Assembly (NCBI RefSeq): GCF_002161175.1
Contig: NZ_NFMA01000020.1
Span: 1 to 57,383, forward strand
Reading direction: 5' to 3'
From: Flavonifractor sp. An100
Lineage (GTDB): Bacteria; Bacillota; Clostridia; Oscillospirales; Oscillospiraceae
Length of the DNA stretch: 57,383 bases
The position numbers and the translations under genes were made by a program. The notes under the pieces were generated by a model. The model worked only from the letters and a program-made list of their open reading frames with translations, made no database searches and was not told the origin of the DNA. Within the stretch, counting starts at the first letter, position 1; every line of letters begins with the position of its first letter. Of the stretch, positions 46,851 to 54,617 are shown one piece after another.

Positions 46851-49800
46851 ATGAAATTACTCACTGCCGCCTGTACCCGTCTGCCCGACGTGGAGCAGCT
46901 GCTTGCCGCCCTGGAGGGGGGACGGTCTCCCGCCGCCCTCACCGGAGTGGCCGTGGTCCACCGCGCCCACATCGCTGCCGCCATTGGCCTGCGCACCGGG
47001 CGGCCCATTGTGGTGGTGTGCGCCGACGAGGGGGAGGGGGAGCGGCTGGCCAAGGATCTGGCCGCCTTCACCGGGGGGCAGGTCCCCCTCCTCACCCCCC
47101 GCACCTTCACCTTCCACAACGCTGCCACCGTCTCCCGCCAGTGGGAGCACCGCCGCCTGGCCCTGATGCACCGGCTGAGCCGGGGGGAGGTGCCCCTTTT
47201 GGTGGCCACGGTGGAGGCCCTGCTCCAGCGCACCCTGCCCCCCCAGGTGCTTCAGGACTGTACCCTGGAGCTGAAGGTGGGGGAGAGCCGGGACCTCAAT
47301 GAGCTGACGGAAACCCTCTCCGCCGCCGGCTACACCCGGTGCGACCAGGTGGAGGGTGTGGGCCAGTTTGCCCTGCGGGGTGGCATCCTGGACGTGTACG
47401 CCCCCGGCATGGAGCAGCCCGTGCGGGTGGAGTTCTTCGGGGACGAGGTGGACGCCATGGGCTCCTTTGACCTGACCACCCAGCGCCGCACGGAGAATGT
47501 GGATTCCGCCCTCCTTCTGCCCGCCGCCGAGGCCCTGCCCCGTATGGCCCCCGACGGTCTGGCAGGCCTGGGGAAAAAGCTGCAAAAGCTGGCCGCTAAG
47601 GCCACTTCTGCGGGGAATAAGGAGCTGGCCGCCACTTTGGAACAGGACCGGGAGGCCCTGGAGGAGGGGCGCACCTTCCCGGCGGTGGACCGGTATCTGC
47701 CCCTCATCTACCCCAAGCTGGCCACGGCGGCGGACTATCTGCCGGGGGACGCCTGCGTGGTGTACACCGAGTGCGTCCGGCTGGCCGACCGGGCCAAGAC
47801 CTGGCAGTGGCAGATGGAGGAGGATGTAAAAACTCTGCTGGAGCGGGGAGAGTTGGACGGCTCCTGTACCGAATTTGGGCGCACCTTTCCGCAGCTGAAC
47901 ACCTTTTTGGAGGACTGGGCGGTGGTCTATCTCGATTCCTTCGCCACCGCCTCCTACCCCACACCCCCCAGGGCCCTGCTGTCCATCCAGGCCAAGCAGC
48001 TGCCCTCCTTCGGGGCCAGCCTGGAGACGGCGGTGCAGGATCTCACCCACTACCAGCACATGGGTTTCTCTACCCTGGTGCTGGTGTCCGGGGAGCAGCG
48101 GGCCCTGGACTTGCAGACCCTGCTGCGGGAGCAGAAGGTGACCTCCGCCGTGGACTTCCGGCTCAAGGAACTGCCCCAGCCGGGACAGATCATCCTCACC
48201 GTGGGGGGGCTGTCCGGAGGAATGGAGTACCCGGACATTAAGCTGGCGGTGCTCACCGAGGGCTCTGCCCAGCCCGCCCGTAAGCCCCGGGCCAAGAAGG
48301 ATGCCACCAACCGGCAGAAGCTGAAGTCCTACGCCGACCTGTCCCCCGGGGACCTGGTGGTCCACGAGCACCACGGAGTGGGCCGGTATGTGGGCATGGT
48401 GAAAATGCCGGTGGACGGCATCGAGAAGGACTATGTGAAAATCGCCTACGCCGGCACCGACGTGCTCTACGTCCCCGCCACCCAGCTGGACCTGGTGAGC
48501 AAGTACATCGGCGGCGGGGAGGACGGCAACCAGACCAAGAAATTGAACCGCCTGGGGGGCACCGAGTGGGAGAAGGCCAAGACCCGGGCCAAGAAGGCGG
48601 TGCAGGACCTGGCCAAGGGGCTCATCGAGCTCTACGCTCAGCGCCAGCGCCAGCCGGGGTACGCCTTTTCCCCCGACTCCCCCTGGCAGCGGGAGTTTGA
48701 GGAGCAGTTTGAATACACCGAGACCGACGACCAGCTGCGGTGCATCGGGGAGATCAAGGGGGACATGGAGCGGCCCACCCCCATGGACCGGCTGCTGTGC
48801 GGAGACGTGGGCTACGGCAAGACAGAGGTGGCCTTCCGGGCCATTATGAAGTGTGTGCTGGACGGCAAGCAGGCGGCCATTCTGGTGCCCACCACCGTCC
48901 TGGCCCGGCAGCACTACCTCACCGCCCTGCGCCGGTTCCAGAAGTACCCGGTGAACATCGAGGTAGTCTCCCGGTTCCGCACCCCCGCCCAGATGAAGCA
49001 CACCCTGGAAAAAGTGGCAAACGGAGGGGTGGACGTGCTCATCGGCACCCACCGCCTGTTCAACAAAGATGTCCGCTTCAAGGACCTGGGCCTGCTGGTG
49101 GTGGACGAGGAGCAGCGCTTCGGGGTGCAGCACAAGGAGAAGTTAAAAGAGACCTTCCGCCAGGTGGATGTGCTCACCCTCTCCGCCACCCCCATTCCCC
49201 GCACCCTGAACATGGCTCTCTCCGGCATCCGGGACATGTCCACTCTGGAGGAGCCCCCCGCCGACCGCCAGCCGGTGCAGACCTACGTGCTGGAGCACGA
49301 CTGGAACGTGCTGGGGGACGCCATGCGCCGGGAGCTGGAGCGGGGCGGGCAGGTGTACTACCTCCACAACCGGGTGGAGACCATCGACCGCACCGCCGCC
49401 CGGCTCCAACTGCTTTTGGGGGAGGGGGCGGCCATCGGAGTGGCCCACGGAAAGATGACCCAGGAGGCCATTGACGACGTAATGAGCCGGATGACCGATG
49501 GGGAGCTGAACGTGCTGGTGTGCACCACCATCATTGAGACGGGCATCGACCTGCCCAACGCCAACACCCTCATCATCGAGGACGCCGACAAACTGGGTCT
49601 GGCCCAGCTCCACCAGATCCGGGGCCGGGTGGGCCGGTCCAGCCGCCGGGCCTTCGCCTATCTCACCTACCGCCGGGGGAAGGTCCTCTCCGAGGTGGCG
49701 GCCAAGCGGTTGGAGGCCATAAGGGAGTTTGCCGAGTTCGGCTCCGGCTTTAAAATCGCCATGCGGGACCTGGAGATCCGGGGAGCGGGCAACGTACTGG

Positions 49801-50354
49801 GGCCGGAGCAGAGCGGTTTTATGCTCTCCGTGGGCTACGACATGTACCTGAAGCTGCTGGAGGAGGCGGTTTTGAAGGAGCAGGGCCAGCCCGTGCCCCA
49901 GAGCACCCAGTGCGCCGCCAACCTGAGTGTGGCCGCCTCGGTGCCCGACCGGTATGTCTCCTCTCCGGAACAGCGGATGGACCTGTACCGCCGCATCGCC
50001 GCCCTGCGCACCGAAGCCGACGCCGACGATCTGGTGGATGAGCTCATCGACCGCTACGGGGAGCCCCCCCGGACGGTGAACAACCTCATCTCCGTGGCCC
50101 TCCTCCGGGCGGATGCCGCCGGGGCGGGGATCACCGACATCGACCAGAAAAACGGCAGCCTGCTCTTCACCGTTCCCTCCTTTGATTTGCGGCAGGTGTC
50201 GGAGCTGTGCGGGGGGAGCAAGTATAAGGGCCGGCTCCTCTTCTCCGCCGGGGAGAAGCCCTACCTGTCCCTGAAGCTGAAAAAGGGGGAGGACGCCCTC
50301 CGGGCGGCCCGGACCCTGGTGAAGGACTACGCCTCGGGGCTGAACGCAGAATAA
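46851..50354 (+). CDS. mfd: Transcription-repair coupling factor
   Basis: A 1167-residue DNA translocase that removes stalled RNA polymerase at lesions and recruits UvrA. In order: UvrB-like N-terminal domains (about 1-350), the RNA-polymerase-interacting CarD-like domain (LSPGDLVVHEHHGVGRYVGM, about 495-515), RecG-like helicase with Walker A CGDVGYGKTEVA (about residue 650), DEEQRFGVQ, LSATPIPRTLNMA, IETGIDLPNANT and QIRGRVGRS, and a TRCF C-terminal domain. Length is normal. The ATG at 46851 follows GGGAGG. The pth-mfd neighbourhood is conserved in Firmicutes. Confidence 0.97.
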   Translation: MKLLTAACTRLPDVEQLLAALEGGRSPAALTGVAVVHRAHIAAAIGLRTGRPIVVVCADEGEGERLAKDLAAFTGGQVPLLTPRTFTFHNAATVSRQWEHRRLALMHRLSRGEVPLLVATVEALLQRTLPPQVLQDCTLELKVGESRDLNELTETLSAAGYTRCDQVEGVGQFALRGGILDVYAPGMEQPVRVEFFGDEVDAMGSFDLTTQRRTENVDSALLLPAAEALPRMAPDGLAGLGKKLQKLAAKATSAGNKELAATLEQDREALEEGRTFPAVDRYLPLIYPKLATAADYLPGDACVVYTECVRLADRAKTWQWQMEEDVKTLLERGELDGSCTEFGRTFPQLNTFLEDWAVVYLDSFATASYPTPPRALLSIQAKQLPSFGASLETAVQDLTHYQHMGFSTLVLVSGEQRALDLQTLLREQKVTSAVDFRLKELPQPGQIILTVGGLSGGMEYPDIKLAVLTEGSAQPARKPRAKKDATNRQKLKSYADLSPGDLVVHEHHGVGRYVGMVKMPVDGIEKDYVKIAYAGTDVLYVPATQLDLVSKYIGGGEDGNQTKKLNRLGGTEWEKAKTRAKKAVQDLAKGLIELYAQRQRQPGYAFSPDSPWQREFEEQFEYTETDDQLRCIGEIKGDMERPTPMDRLLCGDVGYGKTEVAFRAIMKCVLDGKQAAILVPTTVLARQHYLTALRRFQKYPVNIEVVSRFRTPAQMKHTLEKVANGGVDVLIGTHRLFNKDVRFKDLGLLVVDEEQRFGVQHKEKLKETFRQVDVLTLSATPIPRTLNMALSGIRDMSTLEEPPADRQPVQTYVLEHDWNVLGDAMRRELERGGQVYYLHNRVETIDRTAARLQLLLGEGAAIGVAHGKMTQEAIDDVMSRMTDGELNVLVCTTIIETGIDLPNANTLIIEDADKLGLAQLHQIRGRVGRSSRRAFAYLTYRRGKVLSEVAAKRLEAIREFAEFGSGFKIAMRDLEIRGAGNVLGPEQSGFMLSVGYDMYLKLLEEAVLKEQGQPVPQSTQCAANLSVAASVPDRYVSSPEQRMDLYRRIAALRTEADADDLVDELIDRYGEPPRTVNNLISVALLRADAAGAGITDIDQKNGSLLFTVPSFDLRQVSELCGGSKYKGRLLFSAGEKPYLSLKLKKGEDALRAARTLVKDYASGLNAE

Positions 50355-50359
50355 AAAGC

Positions 50360-50392
50360 AAGAGGCAGGGCCCCAGGCCCTGCCTCTTTTCA
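50360..50392. terminator. Terminator between mfd and the cyclase gene
   Basis: A 13-bp perfect stem AAGAGGCAGGGCC / GGCCCTGCCTCTT with a 3-base loop and TTTT, between convergent stop codons. Confidence 0.92.
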
Positions 50393-50419
50393 ACTAAAAC
50401 GGATTGCAATGGGAAGGGA

Positions 50420-51172
50420 TCACTCCGTCACCGCCCACACCCGGACGGGCAGGCCGGTGGCGCCCTTGATGTTGGGCCAGGCGGCCACCAGGACGGCCCC
50501 GGCGGGGGGCACCTGGTCCAGGTTGCACATGACCTCAATTTGCAGCTTGCCCTTGCTGAGCACATACCGCTCACAGGCCAGGTCGCCGGCGGCGGCAGCC
50601 AGGGCGGAGGCGTCGGTGTCCAGGGTCTCGTGGCCGTTGGCGGCGGCGTTGCGCACCTCGTAGATGTACTCCAGGGCCTCCAGAGACCAGCCGGGGAAGT
50701 TCTCGCTGCCGTCGGGAGCGATGCCGGACAGGGTGTCCATGTCGGGCCAGCGGCTGCTCCAGCCGGTGTACAGGGCCACGAAGGCCCCCTCGGGGATGGG
50801 GCCGTACTTGGCCTCATAGTCCAAAATATCCTGCTTGGTCACCGCGTAGCAGGGGTCCTTGGCCACCTGGGGGGTGATGTCAATAACGCACAGGGGGAAG
50901 GCCATATTTTCCACCCCGTAGGCCTCGGACAGAGCGCCGTCTTTGATAAAGTGGCCGGGGAAGTCGATGTGGGTGCCGAACTGGCCGGGGAATTTGAAGG
51001 TCTGGATGAGACAGTCCAGCATGGGCTGGCCCCAGTCGTAGACGGTGCGGCCCAGCTCCACCGAGCCGTCGGGGATGCCCGCCCAGTAGGGGCTGGAGTT
51101 ATCCAGGGGGTGGGACAGGTCAATCCAGCGCAGGCTCTTGGCCTTGTTCAGCGCCTCCCAAAGGGTATACAT
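50420..51172 (-). CDS. Cyclase / kynurenine formamidase-like metal hydrolase
   Basis: A 250-residue protein of the cyclase family (KynB-like). The metal-site motif is GTHIDFPGHF (HxDxPxH) in the first half, with WIDLSHPLDNSSPYWAGIP before it. Characterised relatives hydrolyse N-formylkynurenine or isatin; the substrate here is unknown and no tryptophan-breakdown genes are nearby. The start at 51172 follows GGGAGG; the longer frame runs through the promoter. Confidence 0.85.
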   Translation of the reverse strand: MYTLWEALNKAKSLRWIDLSHPLDNSSPYWAGIPDGSVELGRTVYDWGQPMLDCLIQTFKFPGQFGTHIDFPGHFIKDGALSEAYGVENMAFPLCVIDITPQVAKDPCYAVTKQDILDYEAKYGPIPEGAFVALYTGWSSRWPDMDTLSGIAPDGSENFPGWSLEALEYIYEVRNAAANGHETLDTDASALAAAAGDLACERYVLSKGKLQIEVMCNLDQVPPAGAVLVAAWPNIKGATGLPVRVWAVTE

Positions 51173-51215
51173 GGTACATACCTCCCGCTTCAAAATTTTG
51201 CAAGTTTTCTTTTTC

Positions 51216-51244
51216 AGAATAGCAAATTCTCCTCCCCCTGTCAA
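51216..51244 (-). promoter_or_regulatory. Promoter of the cyclase gene
   Basis: Minus strand: perfect -35 TTGACA (51244-51239), 17-base spacer, -10 TATTCT (51221-51216), with a leader of about 40 bases. Confidence 0.85.
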
Positions 51245-51274
51245 CGGGGCGGGAAAAAGAGGGGACAGGCGGCC

Positions 51275-51303
51275 TTGCTCCCAGCGGGCATTTATGCTAT
51301 AAT
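51275..51303 (+). promoter_or_regulatory. Promoter of the parvulin lipoprotein gene
   Basis: -35 TTGCTC (51275-51280), 17-base spacer, perfect -10 TATAAT (51298-51303) preceded by an extended TGC. It is divergent from the cyclase promoter, 31 bases away. Confidence 0.82.
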
Positions 51304-51375
51304 GCTGCCTGCTGAACAAAAACGCCGGGGGAGGCTCCGGCGATGTGGATTTCTGCAAGGAAAGGACAATAACCC

Positions 51376-52680
51376 ATGAAGAAAACGAAACGACTGCTTG
51401 CCGCAGCCCTGGCCCTGGCTCTGGGGGCCGGTCTGCTCTCCGGCTGCGGCTTTAAGGGGAGCGATGGAAGCTCCTCCAGCGCCGCCGGCTCCTCCAGCTC
51501 CAGTCAGGAGTCCCAGGTGGAGGCCATGGACCTGAGTACGGTCACCGATCCCTGTCTGGCCACCTTGGGCCTGTCTGGGGACACGGTGGTGGCCACGGTG
51601 GGGGAGTATGAGATCACCGCCGCCAGCCTGGCCTATTGGCTGAACAGCAACATCAGCTATATCCTCCAGCAGTACAGCATGATGGGCCTGCAAGAGATCG
51701 ACTGGGACCAGGAGCTGTCCGACGGAACCACCCAGGGGCAGTCCATTTTGGACAGCGCGGTGCGGGTTGCGGCCAGCTACCGCCTGGTGCCGGAGATTGG
51801 GGCCCAGGAGGGGGTAACCATTCCCCAGGAGACCCTGGATGCCATGGACAAGGACCTGGCCTCTCTGCGGGAGCAGCTGGGGAGCGACGAGACCTACACC
51901 CACTATTTTTGGCTGAGCATGATGACCCCCGAGCTGTTTGAAGAGCTGTATTTGTCGGGGGAGATGAGCGCCCTTCTCCAGGACAAGTACTATGGCGAGG
52001 GCAGCGAGGGCTACCCCACCGACGCCGAGGTGCTCACCTATGCCCAGGATGAGCTGGGTGTCTACCGGGCCAAGCACATTTTGCTCAAAACGGTGGATAC
52101 CACCCAGACAGTGGAGCAGGAGGACGGCACCACCGGCTACGCCCCTCTGGACGAGGCCACCATTCAGGAGAAAAAGGCCAAGGCCAATGATCTGCTCTCC
52201 CAGCTGCGGGCGGCGGAGGACCCGGTGGCCCTCTTCGACACCCTGATGAACGAGAACAGCGAGGACGAGGGATTACAGACAAATCCCGACGGCTACACCG
52301 CCTACAAGGGACAGATGGTCTCTGCCTTTGAGGACACCGCCCTGGCCCTGAAGGACGGGGAGATCAGCGACGTGGTGGAGAGCGAGTACGGCTACCATAT
52401 CATTCTCCGCCTGCCCCTGGATCCCGCCGACTACCGCAGCCAGCTGGTGGCGGTCAAGATGCAGGATAAGCAGGAGGGCTGGCTGGAGGAGTATGGCGTT
52501 GAGACCAACGAGACCTTTGCCCAGATCGATCCCGCCGACTTCTGGGAGAAGGCCCAGTCCCTGCAGATGGGGGCCTATGAGGAGATCCAGGCCGTCCAAG
52601 AGCAGCTCCAGGCCGACAGCAGTGCCTCCGGCTCCGGTTCTGCCTCGGCTTCCGGCGCCGCCTCCGGCAGCCAGGGATAA
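51376..52680 (+). CDS. Foldase lipoprotein, parvulin-type peptidyl-prolyl isomerase
   Basis: A 434-residue surface lipoprotein: signal peptide with lipobox LLSGC (Cys about 24), a Ser-rich linker, a SurA/PrsA N-like helical part (about 65-220), then a parvulin domain (YRAKHILLKTV to EYGYHIILRLPL, about 230-355) and a Ser/Gly/Ala-rich end. It should help fold exported proteins outside the membrane. The parvulin motif GxFG is not evident (DGYTAYKGQMVSAFEDTALAL instead), so isomerase activity may be low. Its position after mfd is common in Clostridia. Confidence 0.88.
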   Translation: MKKTKRLLAAALALALGAGLLSGCGFKGSDGSSSSAAGSSSSSQESQVEAMDLSTVTDPCLATLGLSGDTVVATVGEYEITAASLAYWLNSNISYILQQYSMMGLQEIDWDQELSDGTTQGQSILDSAVRVAASYRLVPEIGAQEGVTIPQETLDAMDKDLASLREQLGSDETYTHYFWLSMMTPELFEELYLSGEMSALLQDKYYGEGSEGYPTDAEVLTYAQDELGVYRAKHILLKTVDTTQTVEQEDGTTGYAPLDEATIQEKKAKANDLLSQLRAAEDPVALFDTLMNENSEDEGLQTNPDGYTAYKGQMVSAFEDTALALKDGEISDVVESEYGYHIILRLPLDPADYRSQLVAVKMQDKQEGWLEEYGVETNETFAQIDPADFWEKAQSLQMGAYEEIQAVQEQLQADSSASGSGSASASGAASGSQG

Positions 52681-52704
52681 CCCACCACAACTCAACAATG
52701 ACAA

Positions 52705-52744
52705 AGCCCCCGCGTTCCGGAAACGGGAACGCGGGGGCTCTTTT
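52705..52744. terminator. Terminator between parvulin lipoprotein and RidA genes
   Basis: A 14-bp perfect stem AGCCCCCGCGTTCC / GGAACGCGGGGGCT (52705-52718 with 52726-52739), 7-base loop, C then four Ts. Confidence 0.92.
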
Positions 52745-52764
52745 GCTGCTTTTTGGGGAGGGGG

Positions 52765-53184
52765 TCAGCCCACTCCCACCACCAGCTGCACCTCCACAGG
52801 GGCGTTGCCGGGGAGGGTGGCCATGCCGATGGCGGCCCGGGGACCGATGCCCGCCTCGCCCAGCTGCTCAAAGAGGTACTCCGAGGCCAGGTCGCCCACT
52901 TTGGCGTGGGTGGTATAGTCGGGGGAGGCGTTGATGTAGACGGTGAGGGAGAGCACCTGGACGATCTGTTCCCCCTCATTCAGGCAGTTCCGGGCGGCGG
53001 TGAGGGCGTTTTCCGTGGCCTGCCGCACTCCGTCCCGGTAGTGCTCCAGGGGCTGGTCCGGGGTGACCTTTCCGGACTGGAGGAGGACTCCGTTCTTCCG
53101 GGGGGTCATGCCGGCGGTGTAGACCAGGTTGCCGAAGCGGACGGCGGGCTTATACTTGCCCTGGGGAATGGGGTTGTTACTCAT
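52765..53184 (-). CDS. RidA (YjgF/UK114) family protein
   Basis: A 139-residue trimeric enamine/imine deaminase family member, which removes reactive 2-aminoacrylate-type intermediates made by PLP enzymes. GNLVYTAGMTP, GEQIVQVLSLTVYI and the active-site region GIGPRAAIGMATLPGNAPVEV (first 20 residues diagnostic; Arg and Glu kept) are present. Its ATG overlaps the aminotransferase stop (ATGA), so the pair is translationally coupled, which fits a role in detoxifying intermediates of that aminotransferase. Confidence 0.88.
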   Translation of the reverse strand: MSNNPIPQGKYKPAVRFGNLVYTAGMTPRKNGVLLQSGKVTPDQPLEHYRDGVRQATENALTAARNCLNEGEQIVQVLSLTVYINASPDYTTHAKVGDLASEYLFEQLGEAGIGPRAAIGMATLPGNAPVEVQLVVGVG

Positions 53185-54398
53185 ACACGATACCTCTCAA
53201 TCATCTGGGTGACGCGCTCCATGGCGGCCATAGCGGCTTGGTGGTCCTGGGAGAAGTTCAGGCGGACGCAGTTGGTGAACTGGGGGCCGAACTCGGTGCC
53301 GGGGGTGAGGGTGACTCCCGCCTGAACCCGGCACAGCTTGACAAACTGGGAGAGGGTGACCTTCAGAGGGGGCATCTCCAGGAAGAGGTAGCTGCCCCCC
53401 TCGGTGGGACGGGCCCAGCAGCCGGGACACTTGGAGATGACCCGGAGGATGTCGTCCCGGATGGCCTTGTGCTCGGCTACCCGCTCCTCCAGCCAGCCCC
53501 TGGGCTCGGAGAACCAGTTGCGGTAGGCACTCTGGCAGTAGCCGGCGGTGCGCAGGGAGACAATGGCCTGGAGCTTTTCCATGCGGGTGATGATGTCCGC
53601 CGAGCCGTAGGCCACGCCCAGGCGGAAGCCGCTGAGGGACTCAGTCTTGGAGGGGCCGATGATGGTGATGAGGGTGTCGGGCTTCTCCTCCAGGGCGCGC
53701 AGGTGGGTGTAGGGGAGGGCGGGGTCAAAGAGCTGGCGGGAGTAGAGCTCGTCGGCGATGACGGCCACGTTGTACTCCTTGGCCAGGCGGCCGATGGCGG
53801 CCACCTCTTCGGGGGAGTAGATGACGCCGGTGGGGTTGTTGGGGTTGGAGTAGAGGAAGAGCTTCACCCCGTCCTGGAAGGCCTTCTCCAGGGCCTCCAG
53901 GTCCAGGCCGGAGTAGTGCTCCACGTCCTTCCACCGGATGGGTACGGGGACCAGCTCGCCGTCAAAGAACTCCACCAGCTTCCGGTTGGCGAAGTAGTCC
54001 GGCTCGATGATGGCCACCTTGTCTCCCCGGCCGATGAGGGAGCCCATGGCCAGAAACAGAGCCCCCTGGGTGCCCGGGGTGAGGATGAGCTCAGAGTCGG
54101 CATCCACCGGAGCGCCGGAGAACTGGGCCAGCTTCTCGGCCAGGTAGGCCCGGATATCCCCACGGCCCCGGTACTCGGTGTAGGCCTGGTGGCCGCCCCC
54201 CACCACATAGCCATCCACAAAGGTCTCCAGGCTGCCGGGGATGGGCTTGTGGGCGTCCACATCCCCGTGGGAGAAGTCCACCGGGGTGCCGGGAATGTTC
54301 TCCCCCACCAGGGGCAGCGCCTCCTGCTTCTGCCGGCCCTCCTGGCCCGGGGCGTTGTCCACTCCCAGCTTGGCAAATTTTGCGGTAATGTAGTCCAT
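53181..54398 (-). CDS. PLP-dependent aminotransferase, class I/II
   Basis: A 405-residue fold-type I aminotransferase. The PLP lysine is in GPSKTESLSGFRLG, with SNPNNPTGVIYSP, VIADELYSR and a C-terminal NCVRLNFSQ arginine that binds the substrate carboxylate. The N-terminus contains VDFSHGDVDAHKPIPG. The substrate is unknown; coupling to a RidA protein suggests chemistry releasing enamines. AGGAGG precedes the ATG, and a promoter lies at 54447-54476 (TTGCTT, 18 bases, TACAAT on the minus strand). Confidence 0.9.
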   Translation of the reverse strand: MDYITAKFAKLGVDNAPGQEGRQKQEALPLVGENIPGTPVDFSHGDVDAHKPIPGSLETFVDGYVVGGGHQAYTEYRGRGDIRAYLAEKLAQFSGAPVDADSELILTPGTQGALFLAMGSLIGRGDKVAIIEPDYFANRKLVEFFDGELVPVPIRWKDVEHYSGLDLEALEKAFQDGVKLFLYSNPNNPTGVIYSPEEVAAIGRLAKEYNVAVIADELYSRQLFDPALPYTHLRALEEKPDTLITIIGPSKTESLSGFRLGVAYGSADIITRMEKLQAIVSLRTAGYCQSAYRNWFSEPRGWLEERVAEHKAIRDDILRVISKCPGCWARPTEGGSYLFLEMPPLKVTLSQFVKLCRVQAGVTLTPGTEFGPQFTNCVRLNFSQDHQAAMAAMERVTQMIERYRV

Positions 54399-54446
54399 GA
54401 ACCAAAAACCTCCTAATTGGCCGCAGCCATATCATTTGCTGCCTCC

Positions 54447-54476
54447 ATTGTACCCCAGGGGGGAGGAGAAAAGCAA
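54447..54476 (-). promoter_or_regulatory. Promoter of the aminotransferase-ridA operon
   Basis: Minus strand: -35 TTGCTT (54476-54471), 18-base spacer, -10 TACAAT (54452-54447), about 48 bases before the start codon. Confidence 0.7.
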
Positions 54477-54617
54477 ATACGCAAAAGCATATAAAATTAT
54501 AATTCCTTCCAAAAGACCGGGGCTTTTTTCCTCACCCCCATATTCCCCCAAAAAATGGAATGGGCCCTGGAGTATACTGAGGGACAACCACTTCACAACC
54601 AGAAGGAGCGTGATACT